Shown piece by piece: positions 18,606-26,749 of a stretch of 41,729 bases of DNA. The translations under genes were made by a program, and so were the position numbers. Under the pieces are notes generated by a model. That model saw nothing but the letters and a program-made list of their open reading frames with translations, was not told where the DNA came from and ran no database searches. The DNA is from Thermococcus sp. Its GTDB lineage: Archaea; Methanobacteriota_B; Thermococci; Thermococcales; Thermococcaceae. Position 1 is the first letter of the stretch; the number at the start of each line of letters is the position of its first letter. The DNA is taken from the NCBI GenBank assembly GCA_027075325.1, contig JALTBN010000051.1:251294-293022 (forward strand). The letters run 5' to 3'.

Positions 18606-19400
18606 CTAAAGATCCCTCAGTTCAAGAACTCTCCCAGCGTTCTCTCCGCAGTGTGTTCTCAGCCTCTCAACCACCTCGTCTTTTCCCCCAAGGACGGGCC
18701 ACAGGATGGAGTCTATATGGAGGGGAGGAACTCCAGTCTCATTTGATACCCTCCCCCAGAAGGAGACCGCGGGCTCGTTGGTTATTCTCTTCGTGTATGC
18801 TTTTATCCTGACGTCCTCGGGTATCTCGATCTCCATTGGATATGGAACAAACTCCCCAAAAGCAATCCTCCCGGCGTAGCCGAACATTTTAACGGCGAAA
18901 ACAATGGTTTTTGCGCTTTTCCTGGACCCAAGGGCCCCCGCAAGTTCCCCCCTGAGTTTCACCATGCCGCTAAAGTAGTAATCCCTCAGGTCGTCGATGT
19001 TGAGCGAATCAAGGAAGGGCTCCAGCTTCTTCAGTCTGCTTAGTTTCCCATCAACGAGGCGGCGATTGGTCCTTGAAGCTGGCAGAAACTTCGAGTATGC
19101 CTCCACTATACCCTCCCCAGGGGGATGTGAAGAGAAGTACCTTGAAAACTCCCACCACCAGTCCTCCCCCTTCCCGCTCAGCTGGTAGCTCACTATTGAG
19201 TTGGCAATAACGAGCTTTATGAACAGCTCGTCATCCCGGAGGTTCCGGTGGAGGCTCTTGAGGGCATCAAACTGAAGGTCGACCTTTTCCTCGATTATCC
19301 TAGCGCATTCTACCCCAAGCTCTCTTAGGATTTCTTTAACTTTCTCGACCTTGCCTTCATTTGTTCTGTAGTGTATTTTCACATACTTCTCCAGTGTCAT
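18606..19400 (-). CDS. N-glycosylase/DNA lyase, archaeal GO glycosylase (AGOG)
   Basis: The 264-residue protein matches the archaeal AGOG family of helix-hairpin-helix DNA glycosylases, which cut out 8-oxoguanine from DNA and nick the backbone. The likely catalytic lysine is Lys164 in 'KSAKTIVFAVKMFGYA' and the assisting aspartate Asp196 in 'IPEDVRIKAY'; their 32-residue spacing equals that of the Lys140/Asp172 pair described for the Pyrobaculum enzyme, as I recall it. The C-terminal 'PPLHIDSILWPVLG' is also typical. Its ATG overlaps the end of the beta-RFAP synthase-like gene by four bases, so it is translated as part of the operon. Confidence 0.85.
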   Translation of the reverse strand: MTLEKYVKIHYRTNEGKVEKVKEILRELGVECARIIEEKVDLQFDALKSLHRNLRDDELFIKLVIANSIVSYQLSGKGEDWWWEFSRYFSSHPPGEGIVEAYSKFLPASRTNRRLVDGKLSRLKKLEPFLDSLNIDDLRDYYFSGMVKLRGELAGALGSRKSAKTIVFAVKMFGYAGRIAFGEFVPYPMEIEIPEDVRIKAYTKRITNEPAVSFWGRVSNETGVPPLHIDSILWPVLGGKDEVVERLRTHCGENAGRVLELRDL

Positions 19401-20380
19401 TTCCCATCCCGCCCGCTGCTCACGGACTTTATCAGCCTCTCCAGAAACGCGTTCTCCTGGATTATCTCGGCGCCTCTATTCCGAGGAACACCGATTTCAA
19501 CCGTTCCCCTTATACCATGGTCGTCCAGGTAGTCATGGGTTTCTTCCAGCAACCTTTCCCCGTCTTCTCTAAGGATAAGGCCGTAAACGGTTGGCCCCCA
19601 GCTGCTCTGGCCGTAACCGTAACTCTTTTCCCCCAGAAAGTCGAGGAGAATCTCAACGTCCTCCCTGAACTCCCCACCCTGATAACCACTGAAGTGACTC
19701 CCCACCAGCTTCTGGATCTTGGTCAGGCTCCTCCCGAAGTCCCGGATGTTCCTCTCAACGAGAGCAGGGAGCAGGCCCAGGAGGATTAAGTGGCTTATCT
19801 CCCTCGCGACTTGGGGGTTTCCCTGCAGGGAGGCCATCACGGGCTTCTCCTCCCTCTCGTCAAAACCCGGCCTGAGTTCCGGTGTGATTATCAGAAAAGC
19901 CCACCCCTCCGGAAAGTCATGCCTGACGATGAGTGGGGGAACCCCATTACGAACCCCACCGTCGAGCACGAAGCCCCCAAGCCGAAAGGTGTGGATTCCG
20001 ACACCGCTGTTCTTTCCCCTTCCCAGAACCCGAGCTATTTCTTCGGTTGCAACGTTGAGGCCATTCAGCTTTGCAATCCCGGTGCCCACGGCAAGGCTCA
20101 GCTGAGTGGTCGAACCCAGACCAACGTGCCTTGGGATACCTCTCCTAACCTCAATGGAGTAACCCGTGCCGGTCTCGAAGGAGCTGTTCATCGCACCCAC
20201 TGTTTCCATGATAGTCTCCCTGTCCTCGCCTCCAGCTTTTATCTCAAGGGATTCGGAGGGGGCAATCCTGATTTCGTAGCCTCTATCTATGGCCACCCCG
20301 AGGGACCCGAACCTCCTTCCTCCACTTCCAGAGGGGTCAATGAGCCCCATGTGCAGTCGCCTGGGTGTCCTTATTATCAT
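19397..20380 (-). CDS. Beta-ribofuranosylaminobenzene 5'-phosphate synthase family (GHMP fold)
   Basis: The 327-residue protein has a GHMP-kinase fold: 'RTPRRLHMGLIDPSG' at the start and the glycine-rich 'GIPRHVGLGSTTQLSLAVGTG' near 85-105. Beta-RFAP synthases of this family join 4-aminobenzoate or 4-hydroxybenzoate to PRPP with loss of CO2 and PPi in the making of methanopterin-like cofactors. Thermococcales are reported to have modified folates related to methanopterin, so this role is plausible. The start codon follows GGAGGTG and begins two bases after the AI-2E gene stop; the stop overlaps the AGOG start. Confidence 0.85.
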   Translation of the reverse strand: MIIRTPRRLHMGLIDPSGSGGRRFGSLGVAIDRGYEIRIAPSESLEIKAGGEDRETIMETVGAMNSSFETGTGYSIEVRRGIPRHVGLGSTTQLSLAVGTGIAKLNGLNVATEEIARVLGRGKNSGVGIHTFRLGGFVLDGGVRNGVPPLIVRHDFPEGWAFLIITPELRPGFDEREEKPVMASLQGNPQVAREISHLILLGLLPALVERNIRDFGRSLTKIQKLVGSHFSGYQGGEFREDVEILLDFLGEKSYGYGQSSWGPTVYGLILREDGERLLEETHDYLDDHGIRGTVEIGVPRNRGAEIIQENAFLERLIKSVSSGRDGK

Positions 20381-20382
20381 CC

Positions 20383-21375
20383 CTACACCTCCTTAACCAT
20401 GTTCTTCCACTCCTCAGCCACGGTGGTTAGGAGACCGAGGGCGACGGGGCCGATTATTATACCCACCAGACCAAAGGCCCAAAGCCCCCCGAATATGCCG
20501 ACGAGAGAGATGAAGGCGTTCAGACCGCGCCTCTTGATCGTCATCCTGGGCGCGAGGAGGATATCGGGGGCTGGGGAAACCGCGACCGCTGAATAGAGTG
20601 AGAACAGGAGGGCCATGAGGATTCCACCGGAGCGGCCGAGGTAGAAAGCCATAGGCAACCATATCATCCATCCCCCAAGGAGGGGAAGGAGCTCAAGAAT
20701 GGCGACGAGGATTCCGAGGGCTATCGCACCGCTGGGCTGGGCGATGCCGAAGACCCAGAAGCCAAGGGCCGCGGTGCTTCCCTTGACGACACTGAGGCTG
20801 AGCCAGCTCTTCAGGAGGGTGTCCAGAGTGCTCCTTGTTGCATCTATGAGCCTGAGACCGAACTCCCTGTTGGTGGCTGGTATGAGGGCGTAAACCTCTT
20901 CCATTATCTCCTGCACATTCAGGAGTGCCCCGTAGTAGACGAATATCATGATGAACACTTCCAAGGAAAGCCTTGGTAGAGAGTAGGTGTAGCTAATAAT
21001 GTACCTCTCAAGCCTCGTTGAAACGCCCTCGCTGGTGGCGACAAGGACCTCATTGAGCGTCTGGGAGGATACAGTAACCGACTGAAGCCAGTTGAAGAAA
21101 GATTCAAGGTATCCAACCAGCTGGTACTTGACTTCCGAAATCCAAAGGACGAATCCGAGTATGAAGAGAAAGGAGAGGATGGATAGAATGGTGGTCAGGA
21201 TAAACGCCGATTTCCTGGACCCGACTTTTCTCTCCAGCCGGACGTGGAAGGGGTATGTCACATAGACTATCACCAGAGCTATGATTATCGGAGAGAGCAC
21301 GGGCTGGATAACAAGCCATATAAGGTAAATGATAACCGCGGAGATAACCGCCCAGACTACCGTTTCACTCCTCAT
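20383..21375 (-). CDS. AI-2E (TqsA/PerM-like) family transporter
   Basis: The 330-residue membrane protein has about seven to eight helices, with a double hydrophobic segment at 8-60, a hydrophilic stretch around 90-190 and late 'GSTAALGFWVFGIAQPSGAIALGILVAILELLPLLGG' and 'GLVGIIIGPVALGL' blocks that define the AI-2E/PF01594 family. Members export signals or exchange ions; the archaeal substrate is unknown. Its start overlaps the previous gene by 11 bases. Confidence 0.85.
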   Translation of the reverse strand: MRSETVVWAVISAVIIYLIWLVIQPVLSPIIIALVIVYVTYPFHVRLERKVGSRKSAFILTTILSILSFLFILGFVLWISEVKYQLVGYLESFFNWLQSVTVSSQTLNEVLVATSEGVSTRLERYIISYTYSLPRLSLEVFIMIFVYYGALLNVQEIMEEVYALIPATNREFGLRLIDATRSTLDTLLKSWLSLSVVKGSTAALGFWVFGIAQPSGAIALGILVAILELLPLLGGWMIWLPMAFYLGRSGGILMALLFSLYSAVAVSPAPDILLAPRMTIKRRGLNAFISLVGIFGGLWAFGLVGIIIGPVALGLLTTVAEEWKNMVKEV

Positions 21376-21835
21376 CGAGCATCCCCAGGTACTTTAGTAT
21401 GAGACCCGCTGCGGAGGGCTTGCTGAACGTGAAGAATACCTTCCTGCCCCCGTCCAGAATGAAGTTATTCCCAACCACCAGGTAGCCTGTTTTAAGCCTG
21501 TAAATCTGACTGCGCTCGAAGTTGGGCCTCCAGGAAATCCCAATGTCGCTGAGTACCCCTTCCAGTCTGTCCACGATGCTCTGGTTTATGAACCTTACTG
21601 GCTTTGGGGTGAACTCTTCCTCAACAATCTCATCGGGCTCCAGGGGAATACCCCAGAACTCTTTGGCGCACTCGAAGGGATATACGTAGTCCTCTCCGTA
21701 TTCCGGCAGGTACAGCTCCCTTATCACCGCGAGCAGAACCTTCCGGGCATCCCTCCCGTAAAACTCAACCCGGAGGTTGAACTTTCCGTCCTCAAAACCG
21801 TTTTCAAAGACCTCCAGCTTTTCCTCACAGAGCAT
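21365..21835 (-). CDS. Conserved hypothetical protein, unknown family
   Basis: The 156-residue protein is soluble, acidic and rich in aromatic residues. It mixes beta-strand-like stretches ('GKFNLRVEFYG', 'RKVFFTFSK') with charged helices. One cysteine lies near the start and another in 'FECAKEFWG'. I do not recognise the family. Its ATG directly follows the SppA stop and its end overlaps the AI-2E gene, so it is certainly in the operon. Dense coding and good spacing support it as a real gene. Confidence 0.7.
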   Translation of the reverse strand: MLCEEKLEVFENGFEDGKFNLRVEFYGRDARKVLLAVIRELYLPEYGEDYVYPFECAKEFWGIPLEPDEIVEEEFTPKPVRFINQSIVDRLEGVLSDIGISWRPNFERSQIYRLKTGYLVVGNNFILDGGRKVFFTFSKPSAAGLILKYLGMLDEE

Positions 21836-22843
21836 TCAACCACCCCCTGGAAGGAGCCTCACGTAGCGCGGGTCCAGATAGAGGGCGGTGCTCCCGATGC
21901 GCCCAATGGAGTAACCCCCACCAGGGTACTCATAGAGCTTTATCCTCGCAGAGGAAACGTTCATGAGCTTCTCAAGTTCACCCACTGCAGTCTGAAAGTT
22001 CCCGGTTGCGTCAACGAGGGTTCCGGTGAGGTTTGAGGCAAACCAGGTTTCTCCCGTGGCGTACCTCAGGGTCTCATTCCGGGTCATGTTCCTCCCGTAG
22101 CTCACTGCATCTATGAAGCTCTGGAAGTAAACGTTTATCATGTCCTGTATCTCCCTCCGCTCCTCAGGAGTTAGGGCCCTCCACTCCGCACCCATATCCT
22201 TATGGGGACCGGTTTTGAACACCGTCACCTTTATGCCGTTTGAGGCGTAGTTCTGGGAGTAATCGTAGTGGACGTAGAGGACTCCAATGCTCCCAACGTC
22301 GGCCAAGGGGTCCGCCACTATCCTGTCAGCTCCAACGGCTATGTAGTATCCACCGGATGCCGCCTCACCACCGGTGTATGCAACTACCGGCTTTTTGGCT
22401 TTGAGGGTTAGAACAGCATGGTAAATATCCCTCACGGCCCCAACGTCCCCCCCAGGGCTCTCAATCCACAGGAGAACCCCTCCGATCGAGTCATTGGAAG
22501 CGAGCCTCATGAGAGTCGGGACGACGTTTAAGGCGGTTTCATCATCTATCAGGCCGAAGACGGGGACTACTGCCACCGTGGCGTTCGATGGGGTTACGTT
22601 TCTCTCCATCTCCACTGCCCGAAGCTGGGCCTCAAGCTCCTGAACCCTGGCCTGGAGCGCAAGGTTCTGGAAACTCCCGGTGGCGTTTGATGTGCAGGTT
22701 GAGTTGACGGGAACTGGAGTGTAGTGTTCGATACTCTGGTTCTGAAGGTAGAGCAAGGTGGTTGAGGTAACGAAAACTCCAAGGACGAGAACGAGGATGA
22801 AAGTGATGTACTTCCAGACTTCACCCCTCATCTGTTTACTCAC
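21836..22843 (-). CDS. sppA: Signal peptide peptidase A, S49 family
   Basis: The 335-residue membrane protease digests signal peptides left in the membrane. It has one signal-anchor helix at about 11-31, a short coiled-coil-like region near 60-82, and a ClpP-like protease domain facing outside. The nucleophile is Ser163 in EAASGGYY and the partner lysine Lys215 in GPHKDMGAE; this spacing matches the Ser/Lys dyad known from Thermococcus SppA. 'WIESPGGDVGA' is also conserved. It starts at GTG and heads the minus-strand six-gene run, with its own divergent promoter. Confidence 0.92.
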   Translation of the reverse strand: MSKQMRGEVWKYITFILVLVLGVFVTSTTLLYLQNQSIEHYTPVPVNSTCTSNATGSFQNLALQARVQELEAQLRAVEMERNVTPSNATVAVVPVFGLIDDETALNVVPTLMRLASNDSIGGVLLWIESPGGDVGAVRDIYHAVLTLKAKKPVVAYTGGEAASGGYYIAVGADRIVADPLADVGSIGVLYVHYDYSQNYASNGIKVTVFKTGPHKDMGAEWRALTPEERREIQDMINVYFQSFIDAVSYGRNMTRNETLRYATGETWFASNLTGTLVDATGNFQTAVGELEKLMNVSSARIKLYEYPGGGYSIGRIGSTALYLDPRYVRLLPGGG

Positions 22844-22866
22844 CGGGGTTATTTGGGCTTTTATCT

Positions 22867-22899
22867 TTTAAACCTGCCCCACCGACCGGGAGGTTTAAA
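22867..22899. promoter_or_regulatory. Symmetric divergent promoters for sppA and the 22932 gene
   Basis: TTTAAACCT at 22867-22875 and AGGTTTAAA at 22891-22899 are exact reverse complements separated by 15 bases. Each arm is the BRE-TATA core (AGGTTTAAA read towards its own gene) of one of the two divergent genes. Confidence 0.55.
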
Positions 22900-22931
22900 T
22901 TCCCTTTGGGAGATGTAGTAAGGGGATGAAA

Positions 22932-23393
22932 ATGCAGGTCTGGTACCGCTCGCGCGCCCTCTACGACACAGTCATTAAACTCCTGAACTCAGGCAGAAGC
23001 GATGAAGCCCTCAGAATGGCCGAGGAAATCCCGGATGACAAGGTGAAGGCCCAGGCTTTTGCGAGGATAGCCGTGAAATTGGCTGGAGAAGGCAGGGATT
23101 ATAAAAAAGCCCTCGAAAAAGCAGTTGAGACTGCCTCTGACCTCCCTACCTCCGAAGCAACGAAGACTCTCATGGGTCTGGCCTTTGACTTCTTAAGCAT
23201 GGACATGGAGGAGGAAGCCCTGAGAATAGCGGGATTCATAACCGACCTCCCCAACCGCTCCAAGATTCAGGCAGAGGTCGCGCTAAAGCTCGCCAGGGAG
23301 GGGAGGGTATCCGAGGCGATGAGGATAATCAACGACATAATGGACGAAGACGTCAAGACGTGGGCCATGTCCCGGATGGCGACGACGGTTTAG
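22932..23393 (+). CDS. TPR-like helical repeat protein
   Basis: A 153-residue, all-helical protein with four to five repeats of about 32 residues, each ending in a block like 'EALRMAEEIPDDKVKAQAFARIAVKLAGEG', 'ALRIAGFITDLPNRSKIQAEVALKLAREG' and 'AMRIINDIMDEDVKTWAMSRMA'. Such repeats form a superhelix that binds other proteins. No partner can be named. The ATG at 22932 is preferred because the AAGGGG site lies six bases upstream; the ATG two codons earlier touches that site directly. A TATA box lies about 35 bases upstream. Confidence 0.65.
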   Translation: MQVWYRSRALYDTVIKLLNSGRSDEALRMAEEIPDDKVKAQAFARIAVKLAGEGRDYKKALEKAVETASDLPTSEATKTLMGLAFDFLSMDMEEEALRIAGFITDLPNRSKIQAEVALKLAREGRVSEAMRIINDIMDEDVKTWAMSRMATTV

Positions 23394-23427
23394 CCTTAAC
23401 CTGTTAATCCAAGCCTGTCTTCAGGAC

Positions 23428-23461
23428 TTTTTTGAGCCTTCCAAGTCCACAACATTTTTTT
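23428..23461 (+). terminator. Two T-tracts after the TPR-like gene
   Basis: Runs of six T (23428-23433) and seven T (23455-23461) follow the stop within 70 bases. T-tracts are the usual archaeal termination signal. Confidence 0.5.
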
Positions 23462-23494
23462 GGTGCCCCCGGAGCGGAGCTAGGAGGTGAGAGA

Positions 23495-23746
23495 ATGACA
23501 CCCATGGAGATACTCGGACTCATCGGAATGCTGCTCCTCGTCGGTTCGTGGGTTCCCCAGACACTGGAGACGGTAAAGAAGATGAAGTGCCCGCTAAACC
23601 TTGAGTTCATACTCGTCTATTTCGTGGCGTCGACTCTGCTTACGGTATATGCCTACGCCCAGAGGGACTGGATATTCACAACGCTCAACGGGCTGGCCGC
23701 GTTCCAGAGCGGGGTAAACCTGTACGTGAAGCTCTTTGGGAGGTGA
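23495..23746 (+). CDS. PQ-loop/SemiSWEET-like small membrane protein
   Basis: An 83-residue protein with three membrane helices. The first contains the PQ motif in 'LIGMLLLVGSWVPQTLETVK', and the third has the Asn/Gly-rich 'LNGLAAFQSGVNLYVK'. This is the half-size sugar transporter (SemiSWEET) plan, which works as a dimer; substrate is unknown. The ATG was chosen after TAGGAGGTGAG, six bases upstream. It is probably monocistronic. Confidence 0.75.
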   Translation: MTPMEILGLIGMLLLVGSWVPQTLETVKKMKCPLNLEFILVYFVASTLLTVYAYAQRDWIFTTLNGLAAFQSGVNLYVKLFGR

Positions 23747-23781
23747 ACCCTTTTTCATTTTCATGTCAAAACCTGCCAAAA

Positions 23782-23794
23782 GGCTTAAATATAT
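23782..23794 (+). promoter_or_regulatory. TATA box of the phosphoribosyltransferase gene
   Basis: The stretch gcttaaatatat is a strong TATA element about 37 bases before the ATG at 23825, and follows a T5 tract at 23751-23755 that probably ends the previous transcript. Confidence 0.6.
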
Positions 23795-23824
23795 CGTCAC
23801 CTCCGCTTCGTTAAGGGAAATCCA

Positions 23825-24472
23825 ATGAAGAAGTTTCCGGCTTATCTGGCTTCTTGGAGCGATATAGAGAAGTGGGCCAAGGAAGGCGCCTGGAAGGTTC
23901 TGGAGGACGGCTGGAAGCCCGACGTTGTTGTCGGACTCGCAAGGGGCGGCTGGGTCGCCGCGCGTTTGTACTGCGACTACCTCGGCGTCAAGGACCTCGT
24001 CAGCCTCAAGGTCGAGCACTGGGGCGTTACCGCGACCCCGGACGGAAAGGCCAGGCTCAAGTACGGCAGCAACTATGACCTGAGTGGCAAGAAGGTTCTC
24101 ATAGTCGACGACATCAGCGACACGGGGGAGAGCCTCACCCTCGCGAAGAACTACGTGGAGGGTCAGGGTCCAGCCGAGATAAAGACTGCCACTCTCCTCA
24201 CGATCAGGGGTTCTCGCTTCAAGCCGGACTACTACGGTGAGGAGATTGACTGGGCCTGGATAGTCTTCCCGTGGAACTTCGTTGAGGACATGATAAACCT
24301 CGTGAACAACCTCTTCGAGGAGAAGGACTCTTTAACCACAGATGAAATAGCCGGGCTGTTCAAGGAGCTCCACAATATGGACGTTCCTAAGGGTAAGCTC
24401 GAAGAGGCACTCCGCATGGCCGAGCGCAGGAAGGTTTTTAAGTTCCGTGAGGGAGCCTGGCGCAAAGCCTGA
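23825..24472 (+). CDS. Purine phosphoribosyltransferase (hypoxanthine/xanthine type)
   Basis: The 215-residue enzyme is a type I phosphoribosyltransferase. Its PRPP-binding loop is 'VLIVDDISDTGES' around residues 91-103, preceded by 'VVVGLARGGWVAARL'. Archaeal proteins of this size and composition salvage hypoxanthine or xanthine (sometimes guanine) to the nucleotide. The C-terminal extension (about 150-215) is helical and is common in Thermococcales. The nearby nucleoside-type importer would provide substrate. Exact base preference cannot be read from the sequence. Confidence 0.85.
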   Translation: MKKFPAYLASWSDIEKWAKEGAWKVLEDGWKPDVVVGLARGGWVAARLYCDYLGVKDLVSLKVEHWGVTATPDGKARLKYGSNYDLSGKKVLIVDDISDTGESLTLAKNYVEGQGPAEIKTATLLTIRGSRFKPDYYGEEIDWAWIVFPWNFVEDMINLVNNLFEEKDSLTTDEIAGLFKELHNMDVPKGKLEEALRMAERRKVFKFREGAWRKA

Positions 24473-24484
24473 CGGGTGTGGACG

Positions 24485-24790
24485 GTGGACAGGGACGAGA
24501 AAGTCGAGGAAATAAAGAACCACAGCGTATATTCAAAGGAAATCTACAACATGCACAGCGAGAGCATCAACGAGGTGATCGACAACTACGAGGGCTTAAA
24601 GGAGGACTACCTCAGCGACCACTCGCGTGCGAGGATCGTCAGGATAGTCTTCAACGAGGACAACGGCCTCCCATTAGCGATAGAGTTCAACAGGAAGGAC
24701 GACAGCTTCAAGGGCTTCACCATAGCCATCGGCAAGCCGCACATAAAGAGCGGCGGGGACGGGGAAAAACAGGGAAAGACCTTCGATTAA
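24485..24790 (+). CDS. Small conserved hypothetical protein
   Basis: A 101-residue charged, soluble protein without cysteine or membrane segments. The first half is helical ('EKVEEIKNHSVYSKEIYNM'), the second half has strand-like 'ARIVRIVFNEDNGLPLAIEFNRK'. I do not recognise the family. The GTG at 24485 is preferred, six bases after GGTG; a GTG three codons upstream is possible. It lies 12 bases behind the phosphoribosyltransferase stop and is probably cotranscribed with it. Confidence 0.6.
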   Translation: MDRDEKVEEIKNHSVYSKEIYNMHSESINEVIDNYEGLKEDYLSDHSRARIVRIVFNEDNGLPLAIEFNRKDDSFKGFTIAIGKPHIKSGGDGEKQGKTFD

Positions 24791-24865
24791 ATCTCCGACT
24801 CTTGCATTTTCTCCTATAAATATCCTTAAAAGTCACATCCCCCATAGATTTTTAGGGTGACCGAA

Positions 24866-25855
24866 ATGAGGATAAGGGTGGTGCTGCTCATAGTCCTGCT
24901 CATTGGTCTGACCGCTCCGCTATCAAGCTCAGCCGAGCAGAAACCCCTGGTGGTGGCGAGCATAGGGCCAATAGCGTCAATAGTGAGCGAGGCGTTTGGG
25001 GATTCCGTCGATGTGGTGACTTTAATCCCCCTCGGAGCGGATCCCCACGAGTACCAGCTAACTGCGGAACAGGTCTCCCTCCTCCAGAGGGCGAGCGTTA
25101 TAGTGACAACCGGTGGGCACCTCCCGGTGGAGGCAAAAATGGCAGGGCTTAAGAAGGAGGGTGTTATAAGCGGTGAGCTCCTCCTCATAGACGACTACAA
25201 GCGGGAGGGCTTCCGATATCTCCCTGAGCGGTGGTACAACGGCAAGGACAACCCCCACGGTACATGGCTCGACCCGGACAACGCCCTGGCGATAGCGAAG
25301 GCCACGGAGAAGGCTCTGGAGGAAGCCGACCCTGCGGACGCGGAAACCTATCGGAAGGGGCTTCTCTGCTTTGAGGAAAGGGTGAAATCAATAGAGGACT
25401 CGTACAGGGCGCTGATTGTGGAGAACCGGAGTTCCGTCATTGAGATGCCGCCGGTGCAGTACGCCGTTGAGTGGCTGGGCATTAGGGCCACGGCCTCCCT
25501 CCTCCCGGAGGAAGAGGTCCCCGCCAAGGGGGTTGATGAGCTGGTCCCGGCAGCGAGAAAGGCTGATATCGTTGTGTACAGTATCCAGAGTCCGGAGCAG
25601 CTTAAAAAAGGAGCAATGGAACTGGCGTCCAAGGCAGGAAAGCCAATCGCCGGAATAACGGTCTTCTGGAAGGACACACCGTACACGGAGGTTCTCATCA
25701 AAAACACTGCGACTATCCTTAACGTCACCGCAGAACGGAGTCCCCAACGGGTCAGCACGGTAAAAGCGGAAAATCAGAACGCCGGGTATGTGGCGGCGGC
25801 ACTCTTTGCAGGGCTTTCCCTGGGGGTTGCCGTGGGATACATAATGAAAAAATAA
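24866..25855 (+). CDS. Metal-type ABC substrate-binding protein, membrane-anchored at both ends or after cleavage at the C-terminus
   Basis: The 329-residue protein has a signal peptide, a ZnuA/TroA-like binding domain and a C-terminal membrane helix ('GYVAAALFAGLSLGVAVGYIM'). Possible metal ligands are the histidines in DPHEYQLT, TGGHLPVE and NPHGTWLDPDN. The third ligand region reads 'VIEMPPVQYAVEWLGI', with Glu in place of the usual His, and the last acidic site is not evident, so metal preference may differ. No permease or ATPase for metal uptake is next to it; the following minus-strand transporter is of nucleoside type. The ATG was set at 24866, five bases after GGTGA. TATA at about 24813-24821. 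Confidence 0.75.
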   Translation: MRIRVVLLIVLLIGLTAPLSSSAEQKPLVVASIGPIASIVSEAFGDSVDVVTLIPLGADPHEYQLTAEQVSLLQRASVIVTTGGHLPVEAKMAGLKKEGVISGELLLIDDYKREGFRYLPERWYNGKDNPHGTWLDPDNALAIAKATEKALEEADPADAETYRKGLLCFEERVKSIEDSYRALIVENRSSVIEMPPVQYAVEWLGIRATASLLPEEEVPAKGVDELVPAARKADIVVYSIQSPEQLKKGAMELASKAGKPIAGITVFWKDTPYTEVLIKNTATILNVTAERSPQRVSTVKAENQNAGYVAAALFAGLSLGVAVGYIMKK

Positions 25856-25858
25856 AAA

Positions 25859-26749
25859 TCATTCCCTCTTGTACGGTTTTCCGTCCCACTTCGGTGGCTT
25901 TGCCTTTCCTATTACCCCTGCAACAATTATCAGGGTCATTATGTAGGGCAGCATTAAGATGAACTGCCCTGGAATTATGTGCTTCGGCGCCAGCCAGGTT
26001 GCCAGTGCGTCGAAGAAGCCGAAGAGCCAGCCACCTATGAGTGACACCAGCGGGTTCCAGTTGCTGAAGACCATGTTCGCCAGCGCTATGAAACCCCTTC
26101 CTCCTGACATTGTCTTCTGGACCAGTCCAAGCCAGTCCACACTCATGTATGCCCCAGCCAGTCCAGCGAGAGCGTGGCCATAGACCGTTGACCAGAAGCG
26201 GTACCTCTCAACGTTTATTCCAAGGGCATCTGCCGCCTCCGGGTTTTCACCGACCGCACGGACCCTGAGACCGAGTGGGGTTTTAAAGAGCACCCACCAT
26301 GTTGCTATTGATATCAATATCGTCACTATAACCATCGGGCTGATGTCTCCGTAGCGGGTCTGAATGTGCCACAGCTCGAACGGAAGCTGGTGCTGGCCGG
26401 CGGTTCCCCAGTAGGCGAGTATACCAAAGGGAACAACTCCAGCGGCGAGCAGGTTGATGCCAATACCCGGAATAACATGGTCTCCCTTGAGGTACACGGT
26501 GAGGACACCGTGGAGCATACCAAGGAGAATCCCCGTCAGCATACCGCCCAGAAGACCCACCACCGCATGGCCGCTTAGCTCCGCGAATATGGCACCAAAG
26601 AAGGCACTCATCAGGATGACTCCTTCGTACCCAATGCTCACGACACCGGCCCTCTCGCTCCAGGCGGCACCAACGCTCGTGAGGACTATGGGAACCATTG
26701 ACATGAGGGACATCACAATGGGCGTCGCCACTGAACTCCAGTCCATCAT
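25859..26749 (-). CDS. Nucleoside-type ABC importer permease 2 (NupQ-like)
   Basis: The 296-residue protein has about eight membrane helices and the pattern of the BPD_transp_2/RbsC family: 'SERAGVVSIGYEGVILMSAFFG', 'GMLTGILLGMLHGVLTVYLKGDHVIPGIGINLLA' and 'LRVRAVGENPEAADALGINVERYRFWS'. With the permease upstream it forms the membrane channel of the importer. Its ATG overlaps the upstream permease stop (ATGATG), with GGAGGGGGG just before it. It is the last gene of the operon and converges with the metal-binding protein gene, three bases apart. Confidence 0.9.
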   Translation of the reverse strand: MMDWSSVATPIVMSLMSMVPIVLTSVGAAWSERAGVVSIGYEGVILMSAFFGAIFAELSGHAVVGLLGGMLTGILLGMLHGVLTVYLKGDHVIPGIGINLLAAGVVPFGILAYWGTAGQHQLPFELWHIQTRYGDISPMVIVTILISIATWWVLFKTPLGLRVRAVGENPEAADALGINVERYRFWSTVYGHALAGLAGAYMSVDWLGLVQKTMSGGRGFIALANMVFSNWNPLVSLIGGWLFGFFDALATWLAPKHIIPGQFILMLPYIMTLIIVAGVIGKAKPPKWDGKPYKRE

